A stretch of 64,000 bases of DNA from Antrihabitans stalactiti (GTDB lineage Bacteria > Actinomycetota > Actinomycetes > Mycobacteriales > Mycobacteriaceae), in assembly GCF_012932915.1 (NCBI RefSeq), contig NZ_VCQU01000003.1, forward strand, positions 124,001 to 188,000. Reading direction: 5' to 3'. Within the stretch, counting starts at the first letter, position 1; every line of letters starts with the position of its first letter. Positions 27,045-36,257 of the stretch are shown piece by piece. Below the pieces are notes generated by a model. It saw only the letters and a program-made list of their open reading frames with translations, made no database searches and was not told the origin of the DNA. The position numbers and the translations under genes were made by a program.

Positions 27045-27263
27045 CTACGCGACCGCGCGCGTTCCCTCTAGCAACAGTCGGACCGATCGTTCGTGCGCGT
27101 GCGCCGCCAAGATGCTTTCGTGCACGCTGTCCGGACCACCCTGCGCGGCGAGGTGCTCGTGCAGGCGTGCCTTGGCTTCGTACCAGGCGGCCACACACTC
27201 GGGACTCGCGCCGGCAGTCGGACGACCGATCGACAGTGCAGTCATTTCGATTAGCACGTTCAT
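27045..27263 (-). CDS. Small hypothetical protein upstream of dinB
   Basis: A 72-residue soluble protein from ATG 27263, which has a strong AGGAGG site. The sequence is helical in character, with an Ala/Glu/His-rich centre (YEAKARLHEHLAAQ) and no membrane segment. I do not recognise a family. It lies 38 bp upstream of dinB on the same strand, beyond the LexA box. Confidence 0.6.
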   Translation of the reverse strand: MNVLIEMTALSIGRPTAGASPECVAAWYEAKARLHEHLAAQGGPDSVHESILAAHAHERSVRLLLEGTRAVA

Positions 27264-27346
27264 GTCGGGTCCTCCTACTCGCTCCCATACTTGTACGTCG
27301 AAGCACCGACAGGTTTTTCGACACGCGGCGCGCCCCCGACTTTCAG

Positions 27347-27904
27347 TTATTCGGATGCACCCGCGGGCGCGTAGGAAAGGATCACGACACCGGACGAGAG
27401 AACCTGGTTGTCGATCAACGCCAACCGCGCCTCTGCTGCCGGGCGGAAGAGCAGATGCTCCGGCGCTGCCTTGCCCCAGAAAAGCGGATGTACCCAAATG
27501 TGGAGTTCGTCGAGCAGGTTGTGCTCGAGCAGCAGCCGCGCAACCGGACCGTGGCCGTACATGAGGATGTCGCCGTCGAGATCCTGTTTCAGCTGCGCGA
27601 CTTCGCCGGCAACGTCTGCACCGAGCACGGCCGTGTTCTGCCATGTCGGATCCGTCAGCGTGGTCGACGCGACGTACTTCTTCATGCTGTTGATCTTGTC
27701 CGCGAACGGATCACCGCTGCGCTGCGGCCACGAATCGGCGAAGCCCTCGTAGGTCGCTCGGCCCATCAAGAGCGCATCGGCAGCCTCGAGTTTCGCCGTT
27801 GCGAACTCCATCGACTTGTCGTCGAAGTAGTCGAACGACCACTGCTGCGGCTCGTTCATCACGCCGTCGAGGGTGATGTAGGTCGATTCGATGATCTTGC
27901 CCAT
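27347..27904 (-). CDS. Dihydrofolate reductase / RibD C-terminal domain family protein
   Basis: A 185-residue protein with the RibD_C fold: N-terminal strand KIIESTYITLDGV, the motif GRATYEGFADSWP, and a GHGPVARLLLE nucleotide-binding turn. The family contains NADPH-dependent reductases of unknown substrate, common in Actinobacteria. AAGGAG precedes ATG 27904. It lies 32 bp downstream of the FMN reductase gene, apparently in the same operon. Confidence 0.88.
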   Translation of the reverse strand: MGKIIESTYITLDGVMNEPQQWSFDYFDDKSMEFATAKLEAADALLMGRATYEGFADSWPQRSGDPFADKINSMKKYVASTTLTDPTWQNTAVLGADVAGEVAQLKQDLDGDILMYGHGPVARLLLEHNLLDELHIWVHPLFWGKAAPEHLLFRPAAEARLALIDNQVLSSGVVILSYAPAGASE

Positions 27905-27936
27905 TGTTCTTCTCCTTGGTTGTGTTGTGCGGATTA

Positions 27937-28524
27937 TCAGTTGGGACAGGGTTGTTCGGTTCGTGCGGTGTTCAATGCGTGGGCCCACCAGGTCAACTGG
28001 TCGAGCATTGCGGTCACCGTCTGGTCCAGGCACGAATTCGGTTTGGGCCAGGTGCCGTCGGCGGCGAACTGATCCCAGTAGCAAGGCAAGAGGACTGCCC
28101 TACGGATAACCACGGCGTTCAACTCCCCGAACACCTGGCGCAGGGCTGCTGCAGCGTTCGCCCCACCCGATTCCCGACCGTAGGTAACGAACGTAACCGG
28201 TTTCGCGGCCCATTCGTCGGTGTACCAATCGATCGCCGTTTTCACGGAAGCCGGGAAGCTGCCGTTGTACTCGGGTGTCACGATGACGAATGCGTCGGCG
28301 GCTGCGAGTCGCGTCGCAAGCAGTTGGACCGACTCGGGCTGCGCCTCGTCATCGTCGACGAGAACGTCGGGTAGGGCGACAGTGGCGAGGTCGATCACGT
28401 CGATATCGAGATCACGCCGACGCTGCGCCCGACCGACGAACCACTGTGTGATCGTCGGTCCGAATCGTCCGTGGCGGGTACTCCCGATGATCACGGCAAT
28501 CCGCACACTCTCGCCGGCGTTCAT
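27937..28524 (-). CDS. NADPH-dependent FMN reductase-type flavoprotein
   Basis: A 195-residue flavodoxin-fold protein with the FMN phosphate loop GSTRHGRFG and the segment TPEYNGSFPASVKTAIDW typical of NADPH-dependent FMN reductases. It probably reduces flavin or quinone-like substrates. It starts 3 bp after the lipoprotein hydrolase stop, so the two are translationally close. Confidence 0.9.
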   Translation of the reverse strand: MNAGESVRIAVIIGSTRHGRFGPTITQWFVGRAQRRRDLDIDVIDLATVALPDVLVDDDEAQPESVQLLATRLAAADAFVIVTPEYNGSFPASVKTAIDWYTDEWAAKPVTFVTYGRESGGANAAAALRQVFGELNAVVIRRAVLLPCYWDQFAADGTWPKPNSCLDQTVTAMLDQLTWWAHALNTARTEQPCPN

Positions 28525-28527
28525 CGC

Positions 28528-29412
28528 TCAGTTCTTCTCTAGGAACGAGCCGATCAGCGGCTGCAGGACCGCCGGCTGACCCAGGACCGTGATGTGTGAC
28601 GTACCGGGGATGACCGCAAGTTGGGAGGCCGGCAACCCTGACGATCCCTCGATGCCGCCCCCGAGCAGACGGTAGAACTCGACCGTTGCCTCCGGGACCA
28701 CGATGTCGTTGTCGGCCGCAATGAGAAAGACCGGTGCCTTGATCGCCTTGATCTGCTCGGTTGTGTAGGTCGGAATATGCGCATCGAGGTCCTTGACCCG
28801 CTCGACCAGCTTCGAGAAGTCTTCGGGTCGCGGCGCGATGCGCCGATACTCCTCGATGAAGGGCGAGCCCTCCAGCATCTCCGGCTGCAGCGTCTGGATT
28901 CCGTCCAAGAGGCCGGGTTGCAGCTGCGCAGGTGTGTAGCTCGCCGACGCGAGGACCAATTTTCCGACCGCCTCGGGATGCCGCACCACGATGTCGATCG
29001 CGATGCCGGCGCCGACGCTGTAGCCGAAGAAGTCGGCCTTCTCGACACCGATCTGCGAGAGCAGGGCAAGAGTGTCGTCGGCCATCGTGTTCATCCGCAG
29101 CGGCCGGTCGGTGTCGGCGGTGTGGCCGTGCGCCTGCTGCTCGATCGCAATCACTCGGCGCGACTTCGCAAGTGCCGGAACCAGTTCCCCGAACGACGTG
29201 CCGGTGGCGGAGAGTGCGCCGTGCAACAGCACCAGCGGTGGCTTCCCGTTGTCCTCGCCGTGGACCTCGTAGTACATATCGAGACCGTTGACCTTGGCGT
29301 AATGGCCGGCGTCCGCTGTGTCAGCTGCCTCGGACCTGGTTTCGCTGCTGCAACCGATCAGCCCGGCGGCTGCCACTGCTCCCGCGACGAGGGTCAAGAT
29401 GGTCTTCTTCAT
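28528..29412 (-). CDS. Alpha/beta hydrolase lipoprotein
   Basis: About 294 residues from ATG 29412; GTG 29421 is an alternative. The N-terminus (MKKTILT...) ends in the lipobox LIGC, so the protein is predicted to be lipid-anchored outside the membrane. The hydrolase core has HGAL as oxyanion element, nucleophile GYSVG, Asp in AADNDIVVP and His in GTSHITV. Substrate unknown. It heads a minus-strand operon with the FMN reductase and RibD-like genes and is divergent from the AfsR-like regulator, which probably controls it. Confidence 0.88.
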   Translation of the reverse strand: MKKTILTLVAGAVAAAGLIGCSSETRSEAADTADAGHYAKVNGLDMYYEVHGEDNGKPPLVLLHGALSATGTSFGELVPALAKSRRVIAIEQQAHGHTADTDRPLRMNTMADDTLALLSQIGVEKADFFGYSVGAGIAIDIVVRHPEAVGKLVLASASYTPAQLQPGLLDGIQTLQPEMLEGSPFIEEYRRIAPRPEDFSKLVERVKDLDAHIPTYTTEQIKAIKAPVFLIAADNDIVVPEATVEFYRLLGGGIEGSSGLPASQLAVIPGTSHITVLGQPAVLQPLIGSFLEKN

Positions 29413-29470
29413 GATTGGCACTCATTCCGTTTCGGTGGTCCTGGCGTTGGAGATGACTCTGCGCGCGACC

Positions 29471-29490
29471 CCTTACGGTCTGTTTACGGT
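29471..29490 (+). promoter_or_regulatory. SARP-type heptamer direct repeat upstream of AfsR-like gene
   Basis: TTACGGT-ctgt-TTACGGT: two identical heptamers with a 4-bp spacer (11-bp period), the classic site for SARP/BTAD wHTH regulators. About ten bases downstream is TAGGGT, a possible -10, placing the start of transcription close to the ATG. Coordinates may be off by one or two bases. Confidence 0.6.
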
Positions 29491-29513
29491 TTGTTGCTCG
29501 TAGGGTGGAATCG

Positions 29514-32500
29514 ATGCGATTCGGGATTCTGGGGCCACTCGCTGTCTGGACCGACGCCGGCGAGCCGGTCGTGGTGCCAGGCACGAAGGTGCGTGCCCTC
29601 CTCGCCGACCTGCTGATCAACGTCGGCCAACCGGTTTCGGCCGATCGCCTGGTCCACGACATCTGGAGCGACGACCCGCCTGGTAATGCGGCAGGGACAT
29701 TGTCCGCCAAGGCTTCTCAGCTGCGCCGCGCGCTCGATGACGCAGAGCCGGGCGCCCGGGTTCTCGTCGTTTCTCCTCCGCCCGGTTACCGCCTGGATGT
29801 CGCGCCCGAGACCGTCGATGCGCATCGGTTCAGTTCGCTGACTGCTGCGGCACGGGCAACCGACGATCCACAACGCGCAGTGGCGGCCCTCACCGAGGCG
29901 CTCGCGCTATGGCGAGGCAGCGCGCTTGCGGATTTTCGCGACGACGAGTTCGCAGGACCGACGATTGCGCGGTTTGAGGAGCAGCGCCTGACCGCCTACG
30001 AGGATCTTGCGCACGCGCGCCTCGAACTGGGAGAACACACAGCGATTGCCGGGGAACTTGCCGACCTCGTCGCCGAGCACCCCCTGCGCGAACGACTTCG
30101 CGCATCCCACATCCGCGCGCTTTACGGTGCGGGGCGCCAGCACGATGCGCTGGCCAGCTACGAACAACTACGCGCCGCACTGGCCGACGAATTGGGCCTC
30201 GACCCTAGCGCCGAACTCGTCGCACTCCAGCGCGACATTCTCGCTCAGGCGCCGTCGCTGACGACGTCTGCTCCCAAAGTGCATGTCAGACGCCGCATTT
30301 CGAATCTGCCGTCGAAGGCCACTCCCCTCATCGGGCGCGCCGACGCAGTGCGGCAGGTGCTCTCGGCACTCGACGGGAACCGTCTGCTGACCCTCACCGG
30401 TCCGGGCGGCGTCGGCAAGACCCGGCTCGCGCTCACCGTGGCGACCGAAGCATTGTCCCAGTTCGCCGACGGCGTGTGGCTGGTCGAGCTTGCCGGGTTC
30501 GCCAAGGCCACGGTCGCAGATCTGGCCGGGGCGGTAGCTGCGACGCTCGAGATCCGTGACACGGGCGAATCTGCCGACGCTGCAGCACATCTCGCCGCCA
30601 CGATCGCTGAGCGGTCCATGCTGCTGGTGCTGGATAACTGCGAACATGTCCTGGATGCGGCCGCAGAGCTTGCCGAACAACTCCTCGACACCGCGCCCCA
30701 CCTGCACGTTTTGTCGACCAGTCGCGAGCCCCTCGGCGTGCCGAGCGAGCGGCTCTGGAATGTCGACGTTCTCGAACTCAGCAGTGCCGTAGAGCTTTTC
30801 GTCGCCAGAGCCGAGTCCGCCGCACCGGGCTTCGAACTAGACGACGACACCACGGAGGCAATCTCGATACTGTGTCGCCGCCTCGACGGAATACCGCTGG
30901 CGCTCGAGTTGGCCGCGACCCGTGTCCGTGCCCTCGGCGTGCACGAGATGGTTGCGCGGCTGAACGACCGCTTTCGACTCCTCTCGACCGGCCACCGAGG
31001 CCGCCCACCTCGGCAGCAAACCTTGATCGCGTTGATCGACTGGAGTTGGCAGTTGCTGACCCCAGCCGAACAGACAGTGTTGTCTCGGCTGAGTGTCTTC
31101 GCCGATGGCTGCACTCTGGAAGCCGCCGAAAGCATCTGCGCCAGCACCGAAGTCGACCGTGCGGATGTCGCTGACCTGCTGGTCCGCCTGGTCGATCGTT
31201 CACTCGTCGTCGCACTCCACACCGGTAAATCCTCGCGGTACCGGTTGCTCGAGTCGGTCGCGGCGTTCTGCCTGGACCGACTGAGCGACTCCGGCGCCCT
31301 GCGACCGACCCTCGAGCGCCACGCGGCGTACTACGTGGACTTCGCCGAACGTGCAGCACCGGAACTGTTCGGCGCCGGCCAGGTTCACTGGCTGCGGCTG
31401 CTCGACGCCGAAGTCCCGAACATGCGGCGAGTGCTCGACGACGCCGTTCGCGATCGGAACGGGACCGCCGCGCTTCGGCTCGCCAACTCGTTGGCCTGGT
31501 TCTGGTTTCTGCGGGGTCGGCTCGGGGAAGGCCGCCGCTATCTCGACGCGGCCATCCGGATCGATTCCGATGCCGATCCGGCGCTGCGCGCATCGGCGTC
31601 GGCATGGGCTGCTGGCTTCGCATTCACTCAAGGCGATGCGGATGATCGAGAAGGGCTGTGTAACAGCGTATTGGCGCAGTTTTCCGATCCCCCCGCACGG
31701 GCCCGAGCAGAGTGGTTCCTCGGCTTCAGCGGTCTGGATCTCGGCGAATTCGAGGCCAGCGTCGAGTTGGTAGATCAAGCGTTGACGACCTTCGTCGACA
31801 TCGGCGACCGATGGGGAATCGCGGCCGTACACCTCGTCAAAGCCGTGAGCGCCCACATCGTCGCCGACGTCGTCGCGCTCGAGGAAAGCGCGAAGATCAG
31901 CGAGCAGATCTTCGACTCGCTCGGCGATCGGTGGGGCCAGCTACAGGCGACGGCCTGGCTCGGCGGTCTCGCCGAGCTTCGCGCCGATTTCGACGAGGCG
32001 ATCATCGCTCACACCCGTGGACTCGCGATCGCGCAAGAGTTGGAGTTGTGGCAGAACGTGTCGGTGAGCCTGTCGTGGCTCGGCTGGGTGGCGATGCAGC
32101 AGGGGGATTTCGTTGCCGCGCAGGAATACTGCGCCGAGGGCTTGCGGCTCGCCGCAGAGCAGGGCGCGGTCTCCGCACGAATCATGGCTTCGATGGGTTT
32201 GGGGCTTGCCGCACGAAGAGCGGGTGACGTCGCGCGGGCCGAGGAGATCTTGCACGGCATTCTCGATATGGCACCAGGCGATTCGGCGTCGGAACCGCAG
32301 GCTTTTCGCCCGGTGATCCTGTGCGAGTTGGGGTTCATCCACGAGCAGCGCGGCGAAGTCGACGCTGCGTTCGCGCTGCATATAGAGGCCTACGAGGCAG
32401 CTATCTCCCTCGCAGCACCGCGCGATCTCGCCTATGCGCTCGTCGGATTGGCCGGTGCGTCGGCCTTCGGCGGCCAGTTCGAGCCGGCAGCGCGCTTGCT

Positions 32501-32738
32501 GGGGGCAGCCGAGGCTGTTCGGACGTCTGTCGGTATGCCGCCTTCCCCTGCCGAGCAGGACGACATCGACCGCATCCGGCAGATGTTGATCTGTAGTTTC
32601 GGCGAGGAATCGCTCATGGCAGGCACCAAGGTGGGACACACGTTGTCGTCAGAGGAAATCCGTAAGCTGGTGTCGGACGAGAGTATTCGCGAATCACTGG
32701 AGTTGGTGGGCCCGAGCCGCCAAACTGGACAAAAGTGA
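29514..32738 (+). CDS. AfsR/SARP-type transcriptional regulator with NB-ARC ATPase and TPR region
   Basis: A 1074-residue regulator. Domains in order: OmpR-like winged helix (about 1-95, start MRFGILGPL), BTAD helical domain (about 100-245), P-loop ATPase with GPGGVGKTRLA (about 300) and LVLDNCEHV, and a long helical TPR-like C-terminus (about 600-1060). No LuxR HTH is seen at the C-terminus. Such proteins sense a signal through the ATPase/TPR part and activate by binding heptamer direct repeats; one such repeat lies upstream. An in-frame GTG at 29505 would add three residues. It is divergent from the hydrolase-reductase operon and followed by a small secreted protein. Confidence 0.93.
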   Translation: MRFGILGPLAVWTDAGEPVVVPGTKVRALLADLLINVGQPVSADRLVHDIWSDDPPGNAAGTLSAKASQLRRALDDAEPGARVLVVSPPPGYRLDVAPETVDAHRFSSLTAAARATDDPQRAVAALTEALALWRGSALADFRDDEFAGPTIARFEEQRLTAYEDLAHARLELGEHTAIAGELADLVAEHPLRERLRASHIRALYGAGRQHDALASYEQLRAALADELGLDPSAELVALQRDILAQAPSLTTSAPKVHVRRRISNLPSKATPLIGRADAVRQVLSALDGNRLLTLTGPGGVGKTRLALTVATEALSQFADGVWLVELAGFAKATVADLAGAVAATLEIRDTGESADAAAHLAATIAERSMLLVLDNCEHVLDAAAELAEQLLDTAPHLHVLSTSREPLGVPSERLWNVDVLELSSAVELFVARAESAAPGFELDDDTTEAISILCRRLDGIPLALELAATRVRALGVHEMVARLNDRFRLLSTGHRGRPPRQQTLIALIDWSWQLLTPAEQTVLSRLSVFADGCTLEAAESICASTEVDRADVADLLVRLVDRSLVVALHTGKSSRYRLLESVAAFCLDRLSDSGALRPTLERHAAYYVDFAERAAPELFGAGQVHWLRLLDAEVPNMRRVLDDAVRDRNGTAALRLANSLAWFWFLRGRLGEGRRYLDAAIRIDSDADPALRASASAWAAGFAFTQGDADDREGLCNSVLAQFSDPPARARAEWFLGFSGLDLGEFEASVELVDQALTTFVDIGDRWGIAAVHLVKAVSAHIVADVVALEESAKISEQIFDSLGDRWGQLQATAWLGGLAELRADFDEAIIAHTRGLAIAQELELWQNVSVSLSWLGWVAMQQGDFVAAQEYCAEGLRLAAEQGAVSARIMASMGLGLAARRAGDVARAEEILHGILDMAPGDSASEPQAFRPVILCELGFIHEQRGEVDAAFALHIEAYEAAISLAAPRDLAYALVGLAGASAFGGQFEPAARLLGAAEAVRTSVGMPPSPAEQDDIDRIRQMLICSFGEESLMAGTKVGHTLSSEEIRKLVSDESIRESLELVGPSRQTGQK

Positions 32739-32757
32739 CTTCCGAAGGGACAAAGCC

Positions 32758-33138
32758 ATGCAGGGACGTACCCGCACCGCACTCCTGACCGCAGCAGTGG
32801 TCGCCCCGATTGTCACCGCCGGACTGTCGTTGGGAGGCGGTACAGCTGCCGCCGCAACGCCGCCGACGATCTCGGTGACCTTGTGGGGTGCGACCGACTG
32901 GCTGCTGACGTGGGACGGCTCGCCTGCCGCAAGTTGCGTGGGCACCAACGGCGTTGTCACCGCGAACCTGGCAGCCAAGGGCACGGGACTGCTCAGCTAC
33001 TCGCCCGGGGTCTACAAGGTCAGCGTCACCTGCGACGGTCAGCAGAGCGCAACCGTCACCTTGTACTCCCCGCGTGATCCGCTCAACGACGCACGGACGA
33101 ACTTCAGCAACTCGAATCAAGGCATGTTCGGTTCGTAG
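32758..33138 (+). CDS. Small secreted protein of unknown function
   Basis: A 126-residue protein with a Sec signal peptide ending at an Ala-rich site (about residue 34), leaving a mature chain of about 92 residues. Two Cys residues (CVGT and TCDGQ) could form a disulphide in a small beta-rich domain. Similar small secreted proteins are common in Rhodococcus and Nocardia, but I assign no function. It lies 19 bp after the AfsR-like gene and abuts the multicopper oxidase stop with no gap. Confidence 0.75.
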   Translation: MQGRTRTALLTAAVVAPIVTAGLSLGGGTAAAATPPTISVTLWGATDWLLTWDGSPAASCVGTNGVVTANLAAKGTGLLSYSPGVYKVSVTCDGQQSATVTLYSPRDPLNDARTNFSNSNQGMFGS

Positions 33139-34650
33139 TCAGTGGTTCCCGGCATGTGAATGCATTGGTGCCACAGCGGTTTCGCCCGGCTTGACCACGA
33201 CGAACTGACCCATGAGCCCGTTGTCTTCGTGTCGCAACAGATGGCAATGAAACATATACGGCGATGTCGGGTCCGAGAAGTCTGTGAATCGCATCAGCAG
33301 TCGCCTCGTCACACCGGGTGGCAGGTAAACGGTGTCCTTGGGCCCTGACAGAGACGGATCGTCGGTGTCGAGCACTCGGAACTGCACATCGTGCACGTGA
33401 AAGTTATGAACTCCCCCACTGATATTCGCAATTTCCCAGACTTCGGTTGTGCCGACGGTCACCACTTCGTCGATCCGGCTCATATCCATCGACCGATTGT
33501 TTATCGTGGTCGAACTCGTCAGATCGAACTTCCTCGTCACAGTCGGCGCGCCGAGGTCGTGCGGTGCCGCAAGTGACATCGGAACGGGCGCGCTCTGTTC
33601 GAGTTCTGCGGCCGCCCGCAGTTGCAGTACGTCGAATGAGTCGGCTGCACCGGCGAACCTACCGTTGAAGAAATCGGCGCCCAATTGCGCTGGTGCACTG
33701 CGCAGTACCGGATTCGTCCCCGAAGGGACTGCAACCACGATTTCAGCGCGCTCGCCTGGAGACAATTGGATGTTCTGTAGGTCGACAGGTTTCGAGATCA
33801 GACCGCCGTCGGTTCCGACGAGCGTGAAACCGAGACCATCGGAGAAGCCGAAGTTGTAGACCCGGGCATTGGATGCGTTGAGAAGCCTCAGCCGGACTCG
33901 CTGCGTTGTCACGTCCACATACGGTCCCGGTGTTCCGTTCACCAAGATTTCGTCGCCCAAAACACCTGTGTCAGCAAAGATTCCGCTGCGGGCGTCGAGC
34001 TGGTCGCCGTCGAACTTCTTGTCTTGCACGATCACCGGAATGTCATCGATTCCGTAGCGGTCCGGGAGGTCGCGCGTCGAATCATCGTCGATCAAGAACA
34101 TGCCTGCAATGCCGCGATAGACGTGCTCGGCAGTCGCGCCGTGCAGATGCGGGTGATACCAGAGGGTGGCCGCCGGCTGATTCACCATCCATTGTGGTGA
34201 CCAGGTGGCGCCGGGTTCGACCATCTGGTGCGGTCCGCCGTCCATGGCCGCGGGTAGGTGCATGCCGTGCCAGTGCAACGTGCTCGTTTCACCGAGGGAG
34301 TTGTGCACGTTCATCCGGACCGCCTCGCCGCGCCGGACCCGGACGGTCGGGCCGAGGTACGAGCCGTTCACACCCCAGGTTTCGCTATTCGGTCCGTGAC
34401 CCAGATCAGTTGTGCCACTGCGCAAATCGAGATCGAAAACCCGGGTTCCCGAGGGGTCTACGGTCGACGGTGCGAGGGGCGGAATGCGCAACGCGTGTGT
34501 GAAGTTCACCTTGCCCACAGTGTCGGTGCGGGCAGTGATCCAGGCATAGCTCGTGTATCCCACGAGCCCGCCGATGACGACGAGAGCCGTCGCAAGTATT
34601 CCCACCATGATTCGTAGCCAGATCCGGCGTGGCGGCTTCGATTCGTCCAT
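33139..34650 (-). CDS. Multicopper oxidase, membrane-anchored
   Basis: A 503-residue oxidase with an N-terminal hydrophobic anchor (about 13-35) preceded by Arg-Arg. All four copper motifs are present: HWHGMHLP, WYHPHLHG, HNFHVHDVQF and FHCHLLRHEDNGLMG, the last giving the T1 site with axial Met. CueO/laccase-type enzymes oxidise Cu(I) or phenols and reduce oxygen to water outside the cell. No copper-export or sensor gene is adjacent, so the in vivo role is open. Confidence 0.95.
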   Translation of the reverse strand: MDESKPPRRIWLRIMVGILATALVVIGGLVGYTSYAWITARTDTVGKVNFTHALRIPPLAPSTVDPSGTRVFDLDLRSGTTDLGHGPNSETWGVNGSYLGPTVRVRRGEAVRMNVHNSLGETSTLHWHGMHLPAAMDGGPHQMVEPGATWSPQWMVNQPAATLWYHPHLHGATAEHVYRGIAGMFLIDDDSTRDLPDRYGIDDIPVIVQDKKFDGDQLDARSGIFADTGVLGDEILVNGTPGPYVDVTTQRVRLRLLNASNARVYNFGFSDGLGFTLVGTDGGLISKPVDLQNIQLSPGERAEIVVAVPSGTNPVLRSAPAQLGADFFNGRFAGAADSFDVLQLRAAAELEQSAPVPMSLAAPHDLGAPTVTRKFDLTSSTTINNRSMDMSRIDEVVTVGTTEVWEIANISGGVHNFHVHDVQFRVLDTDDPSLSGPKDTVYLPPGVTRRLLMRFTDFSDPTSPYMFHCHLLRHEDNGLMGQFVVVKPGETAVAPMHSHAGNH

Positions 34651-34745
34651 GGGTCGAGACTGCTAGCGAGGGGCCTTCTGAACATCCTGGCTCATCACCC
34701 AATTTGGCGTCAGGGTTCACCCCGATCCGCATCGCGGTCACGAAT

Positions 34746-34761
34746 TGTTCCACGGGAAACA
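34746..34761. promoter_or_regulatory. Degenerate parS-like palindrome
   Basis: TGTTCCACGGGAAACA matches the parS consensus TGTTTCACGTGAAACA at 14 of 16 positions. It lies in the gap between the multicopper oxidase and the epimerase-like gene. The two mismatches reduce confidence that ParB binds here. Confidence 0.3.
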
Positions 34762-34860
34762 TCGACCCTTGCGACTGATTCAGTGACCACTTAGCATGCT
34801 CCGTAGGACACTTGATTCCGGCGAATGTCACGTGACACCAGCACAGGAGGACCCCCCATC

Positions 34861-35805
34861 ATGAAAGTTCTGGTTGCCGGCGCAACAAGTGTCCCTGGAA
34901 TTCCCGTCGTAGAGGCGTTGCTCGACGGTGGCCACGACGTATTCGGTCTCACGCGGTCACCGACCAAATCCGACGTCATCGCTGCAACTGGAGCGACGCC
35001 CGTCGTCGGTGACGTCCTCGACCGACGCGAGATCGCGGATGTCGTCGAAACCGTCGCTCCCGATGCCATCGTCTCCCTGCTGACCACCCTGCCCAAATAC
35101 GGACCGATGCAGCTGTGGCAGTTCAGACCGGCGATCCGGCTGTGGCGAGACGGCGCAACGAATCTGCTCGCAGCAGCACAGCACGCAGGGGTCCGCCGAC
35201 TCGTAGCCGAGTCCGTAGTTTTCGCCTACGGCTACGGACCGCTCGGGTCCGTACCCCTCCTCGAATCCGACCCCTATCCCGGTCCACCGCCCGTCGAACG
35301 CGGAAGTGCGATGCTCGACGCCCTACGCGGGATGGAACGGGCTGTGCTCGGGTCCGGGCAGTTGAACGACACAGCGGGAATTGTGTTGCGCTACGGTCTG
35401 TTCCATGGGGCGGGTGTGCCGCACGCCGAACTCATGACGCGTCTGGCGAAGCTGTGGCTGATGCCCGTTCCCGGCGGCGGAGCGGTGCACAGTTGGATCG
35501 CGCTGGACGACGTCGCACAGGCGACTGTCGCGGCGGTCGAGCACGGTCTTGGTGGCGAGCTGTACAACATCGTCGACGACGAGCCCGTATCGTTCCGTAC
35601 CTACCTCAATGCCGTTGCGGCACAACTGCATAGGCCTAAGCCACTAGGCATACCCAACGCGTTGGTCCGGCTCGCTTCCCCGTACGGCGCAGCAGCCTTC
35701 GGCCGCACCCAAGCTCCGATCTCCAACGCCAAAGCAAAGCGCGATCTTCACTGGGCACCGAAGTACCCGGACTATCGGTCCGTGATCGCGACTATGGGCG
35801 GTTGA
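34861..35805 (+). CDS. NAD(P)-dependent epimerase/dehydratase-like protein (extended SDR)
   Basis: A 314-residue Rossmann protein from ATG 34861 with an AGGAGG site; the longer reading from 34825 is rejected for that reason. The cofactor loop is GATSVPG, and residues 110-150 hold ESVVFAYGYG, where the usual SDR YxxxK is not clearly kept. Family members act on nucleotide sugars or are atypical. It stands alone between divergent and convergent neighbours; substrate unknown. Confidence 0.85.
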   Translation: MKVLVAGATSVPGIPVVEALLDGGHDVFGLTRSPTKSDVIAATGATPVVGDVLDRREIADVVETVAPDAIVSLLTTLPKYGPMQLWQFRPAIRLWRDGATNLLAAAQHAGVRRLVAESVVFAYGYGPLGSVPLLESDPYPGPPPVERGSAMLDALRGMERAVLGSGQLNDTAGIVLRYGLFHGAGVPHAELMTRLAKLWLMPVPGGGAVHSWIALDDVAQATVAAVEHGLGGELYNIVDDEPVSFRTYLNAVAAQLHRPKPLGIPNALVRLASPYGAAAFGRTQAPISNAKAKRDLHWAPKYPDYRSVIATMGG

Positions 35806-35817
35806 ACTCGGCGCTGA

Positions 35818-36225
35818 TCACTTCTTCTGTGGCCGATTCGTTGCCGCCCGACGTTCCTCGGCCTTCGCTTTGATTCGCTTGTTCTCCTCGAGTACCGCGG
35901 CATAGTTCGCACGCTCGCTCACCAGCCAGTCCGGCGGGTCGGCCAGTAGCGCCTCGATCTCCGCCGCTGTCAGCGAATCGGATACGCCTGCACGCGCGAT
36001 CCCCGAATTGGAGATGCCGAGTTTGCGCGCGACGACATCCCGAGGAAATGGCCCGGCTCGCCGCAGCTCGACCAGCCACTCAGGCGGATTCGCTTGTAGC
36101 TCATCGACGTCCGCACGCGTGATCGAGCCGCTGCGGAATTCTTCCGGGGTGGCAGGCAGGTAGATGCCGAGCTTGTTCGCCGCGGTCAGGGGCTTCATCG
36201 TCTGCGATTTCTTGTCCGGGCTCAC
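35818..36225 (-). CDS. DUF5997 family protein
   Basis: A 135-residue soluble protein, starting at GTG 36225 (SPDKKSQTMKPL...) or at ATG 36198. The segment LGIYLPATPEEFR and the two repeated patterns DPPDWL / NPPEWL are characteristic of this actinobacterial family of unknown function. It is divergent from the LysR gene by 32 bp, an arrangement that suggests joint regulation. Confidence 0.82.
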   Translation of the reverse strand: MSPDKKSQTMKPLTAANKLGIYLPATPEEFRSGSITRADVDELQANPPEWLVELRRAGPFPRDVVARKLGISNSGIARAGVSDSLTAAEIEALLADPPDWLVSERANYAAVLEENKRIKAKAEERRAATNRPQKK

Positions 36226-36257
36226 GGGCTCAGCGTATCGCCAATACTGTTGCTCCC

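Noticed and set aside
26095-27564. 489-codon plus-strand frame across dinB and neighbours
   Set aside because: It crosses three minus-strand genes with good motifs and starts, so it is a shadow.
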